Shown: piece after piece, positions 16,979-25,482 of the stretch | Layout: every line of letters starts with the position of its first letter | Position numbering within the stretch: position 1 is the first letter of the stretch | NCBI RefSeq assembly: GCF_001956985.1 | Contig: NZ_CP019082.1 | Coordinates: 6,572,001 to 6,636,000, forward strand | Source: Paludisphaera borealis | Lineage (GTDB): Bacteria; Planctomycetota; Planctomycetia; Isosphaerales; Isosphaeraceae | DNA length: 64,000 bases | Reading direction: 5' to 3' | The notes under the pieces: model-generated | What the model saw: the letters and a program-made list of their open reading frames with translations, nothing else | What the model was told of the DNA's origin: nothing | Databases searched by the model: none | Translations under genes and position numbers: made by a program

Positions 16979-19815
16979 GCACGATCAAATCGGTAGACAT
17001 CGCTGCCGGGCTCGATCCCTCCGGCATTGTCAGCGGCGTGGCAAAGGCCAACGCCGCTCTCGGCCAGTTGGGTGGTGCGCCGCTCAACAACATCATAACC
17101 AAGGCCATCGCAGCCTCGAACGCCATCGGGACCATTGGCGCAAAGCCGGTAGTCATCAAGGTGGATGCCCTCGGTCTGACCAAGCTCGATCAGCAGTTCA
17201 ATAAGATCAAGGACAACATCGCGCTCCAGCAGGCGATGGTTGGCAAAAGCTCCAATTGGTCCGGCATCGAGCAGGCCAAGATCGACTTTGGTCGTCGCAA
17301 CGCGAGGGTGCAGGACCCTTGGCAGCGTGGCGCGAATCAGGTCGCGTTCAACAACAGGGTGGGGGAGGCCAGCGCAGCCGCGCAAGGGCTGGATGATCAG
17401 CTGGAGGCCCGTCGCGCTCTTGAGGCTGCCACCAAGAAGCAGCTGGACGACGAGAAGTCGGTGCTCAACACGGTCCAGTCCCTGAAGCGCGAGTACGACC
17501 AACTCAGGATGACCAAGGATCAAATCCTGGCGTCCGACCTCGCTTCCAGGGGCGCGACCCAGGCGCAGATCGACCAGGCCGTCAAGCTGCGCCTGGCCAC
17601 CGACGAGTTGGCTAAGCAGAAGTCTCTCACCGAGGATATCGCGCGGTTCACGCGAGAGGCAGCCGAGGCCGGTACCAAGCGACGTGGTCCCGCTGCGTCC
17701 CGGGTCGATGCGTTGCGAGCCCGTGCCAGAGACATGTACGGCGACAACCTCCCCGACGAGGTGAGTAGCGGCCTGGATGGTGCTGATAAGACGGCTGCCG
17801 CGCTGGACAAGCGTAAGAAGAATATGGGCTTCGCGATGCTCACGTTGGGTCGCGGCGTGCAGGACTTCAGTGCGGCCGGACTGATGGGCATCACGAACAA
17901 CGTTGAGGGTATGGGCGTGGCGATGGGGATGAGCGCCGGTGCGGCCGGTGCCCTCACCCTGGGGATCGTCGGTCTACAGGTTGCGATGCCCATCATTAAG
18001 AGCCAGTCGGCTGAGTTGGCCGATCGCTATATGCCCAACCTGGCTGCGGGCTTCTACGATGTCAACAAGTCGGTCAAGGAGTTCTTATACACCAGCAACA
18101 AGGGGTCGACGACCTACCTCAAGGGGCAGGTGAAGGAACTGTCTACCGAGTTCGATCGGCTGAACGAGAAGAGTAGCATCCGGGACTTTAGTGCTTACAC
18201 AAAGTCCCGCAATGATTTCTACAACTCTTCCCGTAATCTCAACAAGCGGGAATCCGCCGAGCAGTCGTACCAGGACAAGGTCTCAGATCCTCGGTCCAGG
18301 GCTGAATTGCTGAATTCGAGCGGATTCTCGGATCGCAGCAGCTACCTGAATGCTCGCATCAACGGCGAGGATGCCCAGAAGCTGGGAGAAGTCGGCGTCG
18401 ATCGCAGGGCGGTGATGGAGGCCGAGGCTAAGGCCGCGAGGGCCACCGCCTTGCTTAACAGCGACAAGTTCCGACAGGACGATACGACCGCCGCCCTCCA
18501 TGGCACCAATGCTATGGCCAACAGGCAGACGGAGACCGCCGCCCTGAGGGCTGCGGCGGACGGCGCGTCGGCAGAGGCCACCAAGCTCCGTAAGCAGATC
18601 ACCGACGACGAGGCGCTAGTCTCCGACGCCCTGAAGGGCGACCTCGAAGCCATAGGCAAACTGCGCGAGAAGATCGTCGCCAACACCACCATGTCCAAGG
18701 CCGACAAGACCCGGTGGGAACAGGCACTGAAGACCGCCGCAGACCCGGTGGCCCTCCTGCGCGAAAACGATAAAACCACCCGCGAGCAGAACGCCCCCGC
18801 GCAGACCTTCGGGGCTGAGAACCGCACTCGCGAGATGCAAGCCGAGGTCGGGATCGTCGACGGCCTGCTCAGCGCCAACATCAAGCTCAAGGACATCGAA
18901 TTCGAGCGAGCCCTCGGAGTCGAGAAGTCCAAGATGGCCTACAACAGCGTCACCAAGGCGGTAATCGAGCAGTACGAGGTCGAGAGCCGCCGGGGCAGGG
19001 CGCAGGGTGCCGAACTCCAGGGACGCGGCAAGCTCGAATCGCTGCGGGAGGAGGCCGACTACCAGGCCAAGCTCGCCGTCTCGGGCATCAACCTGAATTC
19101 GATCGCCGAACGCCGCGCCCAGATCGACGAGACGTACAGGAAGAATCTCGCTGATGGGATGAGCCAGCAGCTTGCGGGCGAACTGCGTCTCGTCGCCATC
19201 GCCAAGGATGAGGTCGAGCACCGCAGGAAGATCAACGACGAGCTGAAGCGTGGGGCGGTCGACCTTGCCAATCCCGGCCTCTCGGGCTCGGTCGCCGACA
19301 TACTCAAGCGTCGCAAGATGGGCGAGATCACCGGCGACCAGGCCGGCGCGCTGTACGACCAGGCCCAGCAGGGGCAGAAGAACGATCGGCAGGTTGGCAG
19401 GGTCAATGACATCAGATCCGCCGCAAAGTCGGCGTACGACGACACCCGCACGATGGCCGAGAACCAGACCCAGAATCTGACCAAGCTGGCGATGGCCAAG
19501 CAGCTGGGCTTCCTGGATCAAAACACATTCGATCGCTCCATCCGGAAGACCGCCCGCGACAACGTGGCCACCGGCGATATAGGGGCGGTTGATGCGACCT
19601 CGACCGAGGCTTACAGCATCTTCGCCAAGCAGGGAAACGAGTCGAGCCAGGTTTGGTCGAACATCGAGTCGTTGACCAAAGAGAGCAATAAGATCCTCGC
19701 ACAGATCGCAGCCAATGGCGCTCTGGCGCAGGCCAAGCAAATTAATGACAACCTGATATCGAGCGGCGCTGATGCTCAGGCGTCGGACGGCCAACTCTAT
19801 CCCAACACCTGGTGA
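16975..19815 (+). CDS. Tape measure protein
   Basis: A 946-residue protein, the longest of the tail module, which sets tail length and is ejected with the DNA. Long alpha-helical, coiled-coil-rich sequence (for example 130-230 and 500-800) surrounds a hydrophobic stretch around residues 283-338 (GFAMLTLGRGVQ, then AMGMSAGAAGALTLGIVGLQ), as usual for tape measures. It directly follows the chaperone pair with a 4-base overlap. No lytic transglycosylase or peptidase domain is evident. Confidence 0.88.
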   Translation: MSTIKSVDIAAGLDPSGIVSGVAKANAALGQLGGAPLNNIITKAIAASNAIGTIGAKPVVIKVDALGLTKLDQQFNKIKDNIALQQAMVGKSSNWSGIEQAKIDFGRRNARVQDPWQRGANQVAFNNRVGEASAAAQGLDDQLEARRALEAATKKQLDDEKSVLNTVQSLKREYDQLRMTKDQILASDLASRGATQAQIDQAVKLRLATDELAKQKSLTEDIARFTREAAEAGTKRRGPAASRVDALRARARDMYGDNLPDEVSSGLDGADKTAAALDKRKKNMGFAMLTLGRGVQDFSAAGLMGITNNVEGMGVAMGMSAGAAGALTLGIVGLQVAMPIIKSQSAELADRYMPNLAAGFYDVNKSVKEFLYTSNKGSTTYLKGQVKELSTEFDRLNEKSSIRDFSAYTKSRNDFYNSSRNLNKRESAEQSYQDKVSDPRSRAELLNSSGFSDRSSYLNARINGEDAQKLGEVGVDRRAVMEAEAKAARATALLNSDKFRQDDTTAALHGTNAMANRQTETAALRAAADGASAEATKLRKQITDDEALVSDALKGDLEAIGKLREKIVANTTMSKADKTRWEQALKTAADPVALLRENDKTTREQNAPAQTFGAENRTREMQAEVGIVDGLLSANIKLKDIEFERALGVEKSKMAYNSVTKAVIEQYEVESRRGRAQGAELQGRGKLESLREEADYQAKLAVSGINLNSIAERRAQIDETYRKNLADGMSQQLAGELRLVAIAKDEVEHRRKINDELKRGAVDLANPGLSGSVADILKRRKMGEITGDQAGALYDQAQQGQKNDRQVGRVNDIRSAAKSAYDDTRTMAENQTQNLTKLAMAKQLGFLDQNTFDRSIRKTARDNVATGDIGAVDATSTEAYSIFAKQGNESSQVWSNIESLTKESNKILAQIAANGALAQAKQINDNLISSGADAQASDGQLYPNTW

Positions 19816-19825
19816 GGCAAGGCAG

Positions 19826-20689
19826 ATGTTAGAACCCGGAGTTTATGAGAAGCCGAAGACCAGGACTGGCACCCTCAGCGCGAACGGTCGCCACACGATA
19901 TCGCGCACCTGGCAGGTGATCACCGAGACCCCGGCTACGGGCGTTGCCAACGTGTACGAGATGCTGAAGTCCGCCGGCATCGTCCTCAACATGGCCTACA
20001 ACCTCGACGGCGAGACTATCCTCGGGCACTACTTGCAGTCGCTCGTGCCTACGGAGTCGACCGACGACGGCATCCAGTGGGATGTGGTCGGCACGTTCGC
20101 TCAGTACGATCCGACGCAGACCGGCGGTGAGAACCCTCTGAACGCCAAGACCCAGTGGACCATGCGTCCCAACATTAGGCAGATCCCTGTTGACGTTGAC
20201 TCGAACGGGGTGCCCGTCCGGAACAGCGCAGGCCAGCGGTTCACCCAGCCCCTTACCCGCGACTACAACGACGGCATCATTAACGTGGTGCGGAACGAGG
20301 CGTCCATCGACCCGGCCCTGCTGGCCGCCGTCGAACAGAAGGTCAACGACGATCTATTCTTGGGTGTCTTCCCAGCGAAGACTTGTCGGTTCGTAAGCGC
20401 GGAGGTGTCGAACGGCTTTGGTCCGGACGGGACGCCGTACGTCACCGTTCAATATCAGTTCGCTCTGAAGTGGAGCACTTGGGTCGTCAAGCTGCTCGAT
20501 CAGGGGACCGTGCACCTGGAGTCGGGGAAGCAGAAGCCGAACTACTCTAGCGGTGGCGTCACCATCAAGTCCGATCCGTCGTTGCTGGACGGGTCGGGCG
20601 GTCTTCTGGCTGACGGCGCGGATCCTGTCTACCGTGAGTTCGAGCCGTACGAGGCGATCGACTTCTCGATCTTCAATTTCGTTCTTTAA
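19826..20689 (+). CDS. Putative tail tip protein, unrecognised
   Basis: A 287-residue protein starting at ATG 19826 after AAGG, ten bases past the tape measure stop. It is beta-rich with segments such as GTLSANGRHTISRTWQVITE and RFVSAEVSNGFGPDGTPYV. The place just after the tape measure is where distal tail and baseplate hub proteins are encoded, so a tail-tip role is likely. No family recognised. Confidence 0.6.
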   Translation: MLEPGVYEKPKTRTGTLSANGRHTISRTWQVITETPATGVANVYEMLKSAGIVLNMAYNLDGETILGHYLQSLVPTESTDDGIQWDVVGTFAQYDPTQTGGENPLNAKTQWTMRPNIRQIPVDVDSNGVPVRNSAGQRFTQPLTRDYNDGIINVVRNEASIDPALLAAVEQKVNDDLFLGVFPAKTCRFVSAEVSNGFGPDGTPYVTVQYQFALKWSTWVVKLLDQGTVHLESGKQKPNYSSGGVTIKSDPSLLDGSGGLLADGADPVYREFEPYEAIDFSIFNFVL

Positions 20690-20700
20690 GGGTCGTGGCC

Positions 20701-21147
20701 ATGCAGAACCGTAAGGAAGCCTGGCTGACTACCAAAGCCCGTGAGTGGGAGCTTCGGCACCAAGCGTTTGACGGCGCCTACGCAGTCGATCAGACCGTCC
20801 GGTGGTACGTGCTCACGCCCAAAGATGGAATAGGTGGAGCGTCCGAGGCCGATGCCGTCGTAGACTTCGGGGCGGGACCGATCCCGGTGATGGATGGTGA
20901 TGAGCCAGTCAAGTCCAGGACGCCCAGCGGCACCTCCTGCTTGGCGTACGAACTGGATGATGACGGGGTCTTCCAGCCAAAGGTGGTAGTGGATGATGAG
21001 GGTGGCATTCAGTTGGTTCGGTACGACGTCTACAACTGGTCGGTGAACGGGATATCTGGTAACGCGTTCATGCGGACCGAGGTGGTTGGGGGTAGGCACT
21101 TCCTGGTCAACGCCGAGTGCCCGCCGCCACCCGACGAAGGGGAGTGA
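20701..21147 (+). CDS. Hypothetical tail-region protein
   Basis: A 148-residue acidic, soluble protein starting at ATG 20701 with AAGGG eight bases before; GTG 20695 is a weaker alternative. Features include WRWYVL-like beta strands near residue 38, an acidic middle and a proline and glutamate-rich end (CPPPPDEGE). It lies three bases before the next gene, so the two are likely cotranslated. Not recognised. Confidence 0.5.
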   Translation: MQNRKEAWLTTKAREWELRHQAFDGAYAVDQTVRWYVLTPKDGIGGASEADAVVDFGAGPIPVMDGDEPVKSRTPSGTSCLAYELDDDGVFQPKVVVDDEGGIQLVRYDVYNWSVNGISGNAFMRTEVVGGRHFLVNAECPPPPDEGE

Positions 21148-21150
21148 CCG

Positions 21151-22347
21151 ATGCCGACTGTGCCTAATTGGTCGCCGTTCGCACCCGCCCCGCACTGCGG
21201 GTGCGATACGACTTGCAAGTTCACCTACCACGTCATAGACCCTTGCGGGGTACCGCCCAACGAACCCGTCGTCGGGGCCACCGTCGAGGTGCGCAACGGT
21301 TCGGGGGACCTCCTCCAGACCGGGACAAGCGACAGCAACGGTGACTATGTAGTCACCGGCCTGCCGTCGGCCGGCTACACCTTCACCACCATCACGGGTA
21401 CCGACAGTTGGGTCAGTGACCTAATCCTGGCCGAGTGCGGCAAAACCTACCAGTTAAAATCACGCTGCGCTCCCAAGATCCGGTTCAAGGTGAACACGGC
21501 GGCTGCACCAGTAATCACGTCGCTGCCCAAGCTGTTCCCGACCGAGACGACCGACGGTTCCGACATCATCTGGACGCTGTGCGATCCCAGGACCCGATTG
21601 CCGGATTTCTACCCGAAGACGGTGACGTTCACGGCCACCAGCTACAGCTCGCCCGGGGTGGTGAACCCGCTGTATCCCTCGCTGTGCGTCACGCTCACCT
21701 TGCAGTGCTACAGCGACATAGAGATAGACCTGACTCAGTCCTACTGGGGTGATTGCTACTTCGGAGTCCAGTCATGCGACGGCGGGTGCTCCTACGGGGC
21801 CGGCCCGAACAGGAGGGGCCTGGTGAGCAAGAAGATGGAGGTGAAGTTCACCAGCAATGATGGTCGGTTCGCCGACGACGAGGGCCAGTGGATAACGCTG
21901 ACGGGATCGGTGTCGGGGGGTGGCATCTACACCTGGAGTTCGGGGCCGCGCGGTCACCAGAACAACTACATGTCCATGGACTGGAAATGTGGTTATGCGG
22001 GCTCGTGCTGGCTGAACACGCCCGCCGCGCCCGAGGCCAAGCGGATTTATTACAGCGGGACGGAGATCACGCTTACCGGGTCGTCGATCACTTACAGGCG
22101 GGTGAGTGGCACGGATCAGACCAATCAGTTTGGTTGCACTAATACGACTCCGCCGTGCAGCACTGGAGCTGGCAGTGGCGTTCGGGGTTGTTATTGGTCG
22201 GACCAGACTGGGCTCCTCTGCTCTGATTATACGAACACGGCGAGCGTCAGCCCGTTCGGTTGTTGTCCAACCAACGTGACCGTGGGCGTCATACTCACCG
22301 ATTACTTCACAGGCAAGTGGGGTTACTCGATTCGAGAAACCTGCTGA
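21151..22347 (+). CDS. Cysteine-rich tail protein with CarboxypepD_reg-like domain
   Basis: A 398-residue protein. Residues 27-80 form a domain like the carboxypeptidase regulatory or Cna-B fold: VVGATVEVRNGSGDLLQTG, then TSDSNGDYVVTGLPSAGYTF. The rest is rich in cysteine (HCGCDTTC near the start, then DGGCSYG, CGYAGSC, CTNTTPPC, FGCCPTN), glycine and aromatic residues. Such a mix suggests a secreted or virion-surface adhesin with disulfides or bound metal. Position at the end of the tail module fits a tail-tip or receptor-binding protein, though that is inference. Confidence 0.6.
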   Translation: MPTVPNWSPFAPAPHCGCDTTCKFTYHVIDPCGVPPNEPVVGATVEVRNGSGDLLQTGTSDSNGDYVVTGLPSAGYTFTTITGTDSWVSDLILAECGKTYQLKSRCAPKIRFKVNTAAAPVITSLPKLFPTETTDGSDIIWTLCDPRTRLPDFYPKTVTFTATSYSSPGVVNPLYPSLCVTLTLQCYSDIEIDLTQSYWGDCYFGVQSCDGGCSYGAGPNRRGLVSKKMEVKFTSNDGRFADDEGQWITLTGSVSGGGIYTWSSGPRGHQNNYMSMDWKCGYAGSCWLNTPAAPEAKRIYYSGTEITLTGSSITYRRVSGTDQTNQFGCTNTTPPCSTGAGSGVRGCYWSDQTGLLCSDYTNTASVSPFGCCPTNVTVGVILTDYFTGKWGYSIRETC

Positions 22348-22360
22348 TAGGATTGGTGAG

Positions 22361-22744
22361 ATGATGTCCAGGTGCAATTTCTGTCCATTGGGTGCTGGTG
22401 ATGGGGTTTGCGCTCCGGCGGTTGATCATCCGAGGCTGTGCAGACTGGTCGAGCGTGAGCTTACCTTGCCGCTTGAGTCGCGCTATTGGACGGACTTGAC
22501 GCGCGGGGGCGGGGGGCCGGATGTCGTGGAGGTGGTTAAGTCGGAGTCGTTTTTCGGGGCGGCGCCGGGCGTGCCCTCTGTGACGTCCTCGGTGCCCTCT
22601 GACGGGGCTGGCGCGGCTTCCGGCGGGTGCGGGGCTTGCGGTGGCGGGAAGAGCAAGCCAGGGGCCAAGACGGCAGTCGTTCCGGTGGTCGTCAGACAGC
22701 CGACGGTGATCAAGCGGGTGGTCGTCAAGCGGCGTGAGGTCTAA
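22361..22744 (+). CDS. Cysteine-containing hypothetical protein with basic tail
   Basis: A 127-residue protein. The N-terminus has CNFCPLGAGDGVC, a possible metal site; the middle is glycine, serine and proline-rich with CGACGGGK; the end is the basic QPTVIKRVVVKRREV. That last segment is repeated in altered form 0.85 kb downstream at 23523-23609. It is the last rightward gene before the inverted DUF4145 gene, and its stop overlaps that gene's stop by 4 bases. Function unknown. Confidence 0.5.
   Translation: MMSRCNFCPLGAGDGVCAPAVDHPRLCRLVERELTLPLESRYWTDLTRGGGGPDVVEVVKSESFFGAAPGVPSVTSSVPSDGAGAASGGCGACGGGKSKPGAKTAVVPVVVRQPTVIKRVVVKRREV
22697..22729 (+). repeat. 33-bp unit, copy A
   Basis: This unit codes for QPTVIKRVVVK at the end of the previous gene. 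Two related 33-base units stand in tandem at 23523-23588, on the other side of the DUF4145 gene. Confidence 0.75.
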
Positions 22745-23346
22745 GTCGTCGCCGGTGGGTGCTGTTTGGCGAATTCGTAGATGGTCCGCAACAACATATT
22801 GCAAAAGTCGATCAGCGACCTGGCGTCCTCTGCGCTGGACGGAGCGGTCCTGTGGTTGGCACCGTTCCCCTTCTCCCTTAACTGGTCCACCCATCCCCGG
22901 TTGTTGGACGTGATCAGGTTCTCGTCCACGAAGAACTGCACATACTCGGCGAAGCTTTTCCCTTCCTTGGCACCGTGGGCGACCGCCACGTTCATAAGAA
23001 GTTTCCTTGAGACCATGACTGACGCCGTGTGCGCGTTGACGGTCAGACAGGAGCGAGCCTCGTTGTAAAGAGCCATAATGTCCTCGGGAAGATTCGGGAC
23101 ATCCTGGCCCGGCCGTCGGACAGGGTACTGCCATTCGGGGCAATCATTCCAAAAGGTCGGGCAGTCGCAGCCCGGGCAGATGAACAGGTACGCGAATTCG
23201 GTTTCGCTGCTATACCTCTGCTGCCGCCTTTGCATGAAGCACCTGTTTGCGCGCACCAATGCATTGCAGTATCCGCAGATGTACTGCTTTTGGCCGGAGC
23301 AGTTCACAGTATTTTGCCAGCCTTGCACGACCCCGTAGTCAACCAT
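22741..23346 (-). CDS. DUF4145 domain protein
   Basis: A 201-residue protein with GAGGAG before its ATG. The N-terminus has a zinc-ribbon pattern (C24xxC27 and C57xxC60). The C-terminal 120 residues follow DUF4145: LPEDIMALYNEARSCL, then ASVMVSRKLLMNVAVAHGAK, and a late GNGANHRT. DUF4145 is a helical domain distantly like HEPN, found in restriction and other defence-linked genes and as a stand-alone protein. It runs against the phage late genes and lies between copies of a short repeat, as expected of an inserted 'moron' gene. Its role is unknown. Confidence 0.7.
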   Translation of the reverse strand: MVDYGVVQGWQNTVNCSGQKQYICGYCNALVRANRCFMQRRQQRYSSETEFAYLFICPGCDCPTFWNDCPEWQYPVRRPGQDVPNLPEDIMALYNEARSCLTVNAHTASVMVSRKLLMNVAVAHGAKEGKSFAEYVQFFVDENLITSNNRGWVDQLREKGNGANHRTAPSSAEDARSLIDFCNMLLRTIYEFAKQHPPATT

Positions 23347-23471
23347 TCAGTGCTCTCCTCGGGACGCCAGACGCCGAACGGAACTGGACTGCTGTCTATT
23401 ATAGTCGATCGATGGCGTCAAGCAACACTGCCCCCTCGTGGCGCTTAGGGCCGGCTTGCGAAAGTGATACA

Positions 23472-23609
23472 ATGATGGCGGGCCGCCAGCCAAGGGCCGC
23501 TACGGCCCCGGTGGGCGTCGTGCAGCCGGCGGCGATCAAGCGGGCGGTCGTCAGGCAGCCGACAGTGATCAATCGGGCGGTCGTCAAGCGGCGTGAAAGG
23601 CCCTCTTGA
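23472..23609 (+). CDS. 45-residue remnant related to 22361-22744
   Basis: A short frame with ATG at 23472. Its last 29 residues (QPAAIKRAVVR QPTVINRAVVK RRERPS) match the C-terminus of the protein at 22361-22744 with one extra 11-residue unit. It is probably a duplicated gene end left behind by insertion of the DUF4145 gene, rather than a working gene. No good ribosome site is seen. Confidence 0.35.
   Translation: MMAGRQPRAATAPVGVVQPAAIKRAVVRQPTVINRAVVKRRERPS
23523..23588 (+). repeat. 33-bp units, copies B and C in tandem
   Basis: Units 23523-23555 and 23556-23588 each code for 11 residues (QPAAIKRAVVR and QPTVINRAVVK). They resemble copy A at 22697-22729, so the same repeat borders the DUF4145 gene on both sides. 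Confidence 0.75.
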
Positions 23610-23632
23610 TCTGCCTGCAATCGTACCATCTT

Positions 23633-23658
23633 CCTGGTCTTGCGTTCACCAGGTTTTT
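23633..23658 (+). terminator. Intrinsic terminator of the late region
   Basis: CCTGGT (23633-23638) pairs with ACCAGG (23648-23653) across a 9-base loop, followed by five T. It closes the rightward late transcript just before the DUF2493 gene. The T run continues into TATAAT (23658-23663), a possible -10 box only 6 bases before the next ATG. Confidence 0.65.
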
Positions 23659-23669
23659 ATAATAGACCG

Positions 23670-24116
23670 ATGCGAATCATAGTAACCGGCGATCGCAAAT
23701 GGTATGTGCCCGAGCTTGCCGAAGCGATTCTGGCTCGGCTGATATTACGCTACGGCGGCTCGCTGGTCATCGTCCACGGGGCGGCGACGGGGGTCGACCA
23801 GTCGTTCTCCGAGGCGTGCGCCGACTCCGGGATAGAACAGGAGCGGCACCCCGCTCGCTGGGAGGACGTCTACGTCGAGGGCGCGGTGGTTAGGCACGAT
23901 CGCAAGCGGCCATACAACGCTAACGCGGGGCCAATGCGGAACGCCGAGATGGTCGCCTTGGGCGCGGACATGTGCATCGCCCTCCACCGTCGCATCCGGC
24001 TGAGCAAGGGGACCCGCGATTGTGCGTTGCGGGCGATCGAGGCGAGGGTCCCAACGTATCTGATCGAAAGCGAGCTGGGCGAGCCTCGGCGTTTGTCATT
24101 CTCGGATTTGGTCTAA
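23670..24116 (+). CDS. DUF2493 / SLOG family protein
   Basis: A 148-residue protein of the YAcAr/DUF2493 group in the SLOG superfamily (relatives of DprA and LOG). Motifs: MRIIVTGDRKWY at the start, VIVHGAATGVDQSFSEAC (about residues 34-51), the late GPMRNAEMVALGADMCIA, then KGTRDCALRAIEARVPTYLIE. Members bind nucleotides or nucleotide-like ligands and are frequent in phages; their function is unsettled. It is the last gene before the element border and follows its own terminator and TATAAT, so it may be expressed from the prophage independently of the late genes. Confidence 0.8.
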   Translation: MRIIVTGDRKWYVPELAEAILARLILRYGGSLVIVHGAATGVDQSFSEACADSGIEQERHPARWEDVYVEGAVVRHDRKRPYNANAGPMRNAEMVALGADMCIALHRRIRLSKGTRDCALRAIEARVPTYLIESELGEPRRLSFSDLV

Positions 24117-24266
24117 GGGGTTTATAAGGCGACACCCGACGGGCCGGGTGCCGTAGCTTGCCTGGCTGTCGAGCGTTCGTGCCGTTCGACCGGGGAGGAG
24201 TTCCTCGGTGGCAGATCTCAAGCAGACGTAGCCTCGTAGGACCGGGCGAGCAAGCGTGCAGCGATG
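24117..24266 (+). other. Gene-free right end of the element
   Basis: About 150 bases between the DUF2493 gene and the yifB remnant. A short hairpin, CACCCG (24133-24138) with CGGGTG (24145-24150), lies just after the stop and may terminate transcription; no T run follows. No tRNA or integrase is seen. Recombinase arm sites could lie here, but none is recognisable by eye. Confidence 0.4.
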
Positions 24267-24512
24267 CTAGCTAGGCTTACGTTCTCCCGGAAACCTGACT
24301 GGAGCGAGATTGATCACGATCCGATCGCCCGGACGGCGGTAGCCCGAGTTGACGATCGCCCGCTCGACCCGGTGCGTGCTCTCCTTCACGGCCGCCTCGG
24401 CCAGCCCGACCAGAACCGTTCGGGGCATCGACGCCGACGAGACGTCGACCTCGACCTCCACCGGCGCCGCGTCGATCCCGATCAACGTATAGGACGAGAG
24501 CTTGGCGAGCAT
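24267..24512 (-). pseudogene. yifB/comM 5' fragment cut by the element
   Basis: An 81-residue frame. Residues 1-71, starting MLAKLSSYTLIGIDAAPVEV and ending RIVINLAP, match the start of YifB/ComM (Mg-chelatase-like AAA protein, normally about 500 residues and involved in handling transforming DNA). After NLAP the expected A-D-L-x-K-E continuation is replaced by VRFPGERKPS and a stop. The tail is foreign sequence from the prophage side. The ATG at 24512 follows GGGAACC. The rest of the gene should lie beyond the left end of the prophage, outside this window. Confidence 0.78.
24290..24310. other. Probable right attachment junction (attR)
   Basis: The YifB reading frame stops matching its family between codons ending at about 24,300 and 24,297, so the host/element border lies within a few bases of there. 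A core shared with the left end cannot be defined because that end is outside the window. Confidence 0.55.
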
Positions 24513-24621
24513 GGTTCCCGATCGTCTCGACGCCGGACCGTAGCAAGGAATTGATTTCCATCCAAGAAGACCATAGCACACGATACGCTATCATGGCCTC
24601 ATGGCGGAAGACAGCCCCACG

Positions 24622-25161
24622 TCAGCGTTCCAACAGCACCACGACTTCCTCCTGCATGGCCCCCTGGAAGTTCTTGAGGTGCGGCAGGCACATCGATTTA
24701 GCCGTCCAACCCTGACGCGCCAGGTGGTTGAGCGCCTCTTCGAGCCGGGCCAGGTCGAACTTGCCCTCGAAGAGCTTGTCGCGCGAGGTGAGGAGCTTGT
24801 ACTCCTTGATCGCTCCCTCGTGATGGACCGTGAACGACTCGGCCGGCGCGGCATGGGCGTCGGCGGCGCGTTCCGGATTGGCGACGGCCTGGAGCAACGA
24901 CGACTGGTCCGGGGCGAGACTCCAAGAGGCGGCGTCGAGCCCCTCGACGGCGATTCCGTCGTGAGCCGACGCGGCGGGTCCCGGCGCGGCGACGTCGCCG
25001 GGGCCGGCTGGGGCCGCGGCGGGAGCGGGGGCGGAAGGCTTACCAGCGGCCGCGGCCACATGGAACGCCTGGCCGCATTTCTTGCATTTGATGCGGGCGC
25101 CCACCAGATTGGCGGGGATCTTGCCGCGTTCTCCGCACGATGGACATGCCACGTTGAGCAT
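24622..25161 (-). CDS. DUF4177 protein with N-terminal zinc ribbon
   Basis: A 179-residue protein; ATG 25161 has AAGGAGAG upstream. Residues 1-34 form an MJ0042-type zinc finger (C6PSC9 and C26KKC29), then an alanine- and proline-rich linker, then a DUF4177-like C-terminus (KEYKLLTSRDKLFEGKFD, ALNHLARQGWTAKSMCL). DUF4177 domains are small and of unknown role; zinc finger fusions of this kind are common in planctomycetes. The remnant yifB lies downstream on the same strand. The 321 bases upstream (25162-25482) show no gene or clear site. Confidence 0.7.
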   Translation of the reverse strand: MLNVACPSCGERGKIPANLVGARIKCKKCGQAFHVAAAAGKPSAPAPAAAPAGPGDVAAPGPAASAHDGIAVEGLDAASWSLAPDQSSLLQAVANPERAADAHAAPAESFTVHHEGAIKEYKLLTSRDKLFEGKFDLARLEEALNHLARQGWTAKSMCLPHLKNFQGAMQEEVVVLLER

Positions 25162-25482
25162 CGCCTGGCTCTCCTTCCAGCCTTGCACGCACGTCTCGAT
25201 CAATGGATCAAAGTCGGCCCGTCGATCAGGGTAACGCGCGGCGGGACGCGGTTCCATGAGCTAGTCGCCAACCACCAATCGGTCTGGAAAAACACGCCGC
25301 GACGGCCGCACGTCGACGAAAGCCAACGTGACGTCGAAACGGCGGTTGCGCGCTTGACGGGCCGGCGGCGCCGGATAACGTAGAACCGATCCACGTAGGG
25401 ACCGACCAAGAATGGAACCCGCGGACGAAATCTCCAGGACTTCTGTAGGAACAACCGCGTTCATCGCGGCCCTCGATCTCGA

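Noticed and set aside
23658-23663. TATAAT as a full promoter with TTGCGT upstream
   Set aside because: TTGCGT (23640-23645) is only 12 bases away, too close for a normal sigma-70 promoter, and the hexamer overlaps the terminator T run. I keep it only as a possible -10 box.
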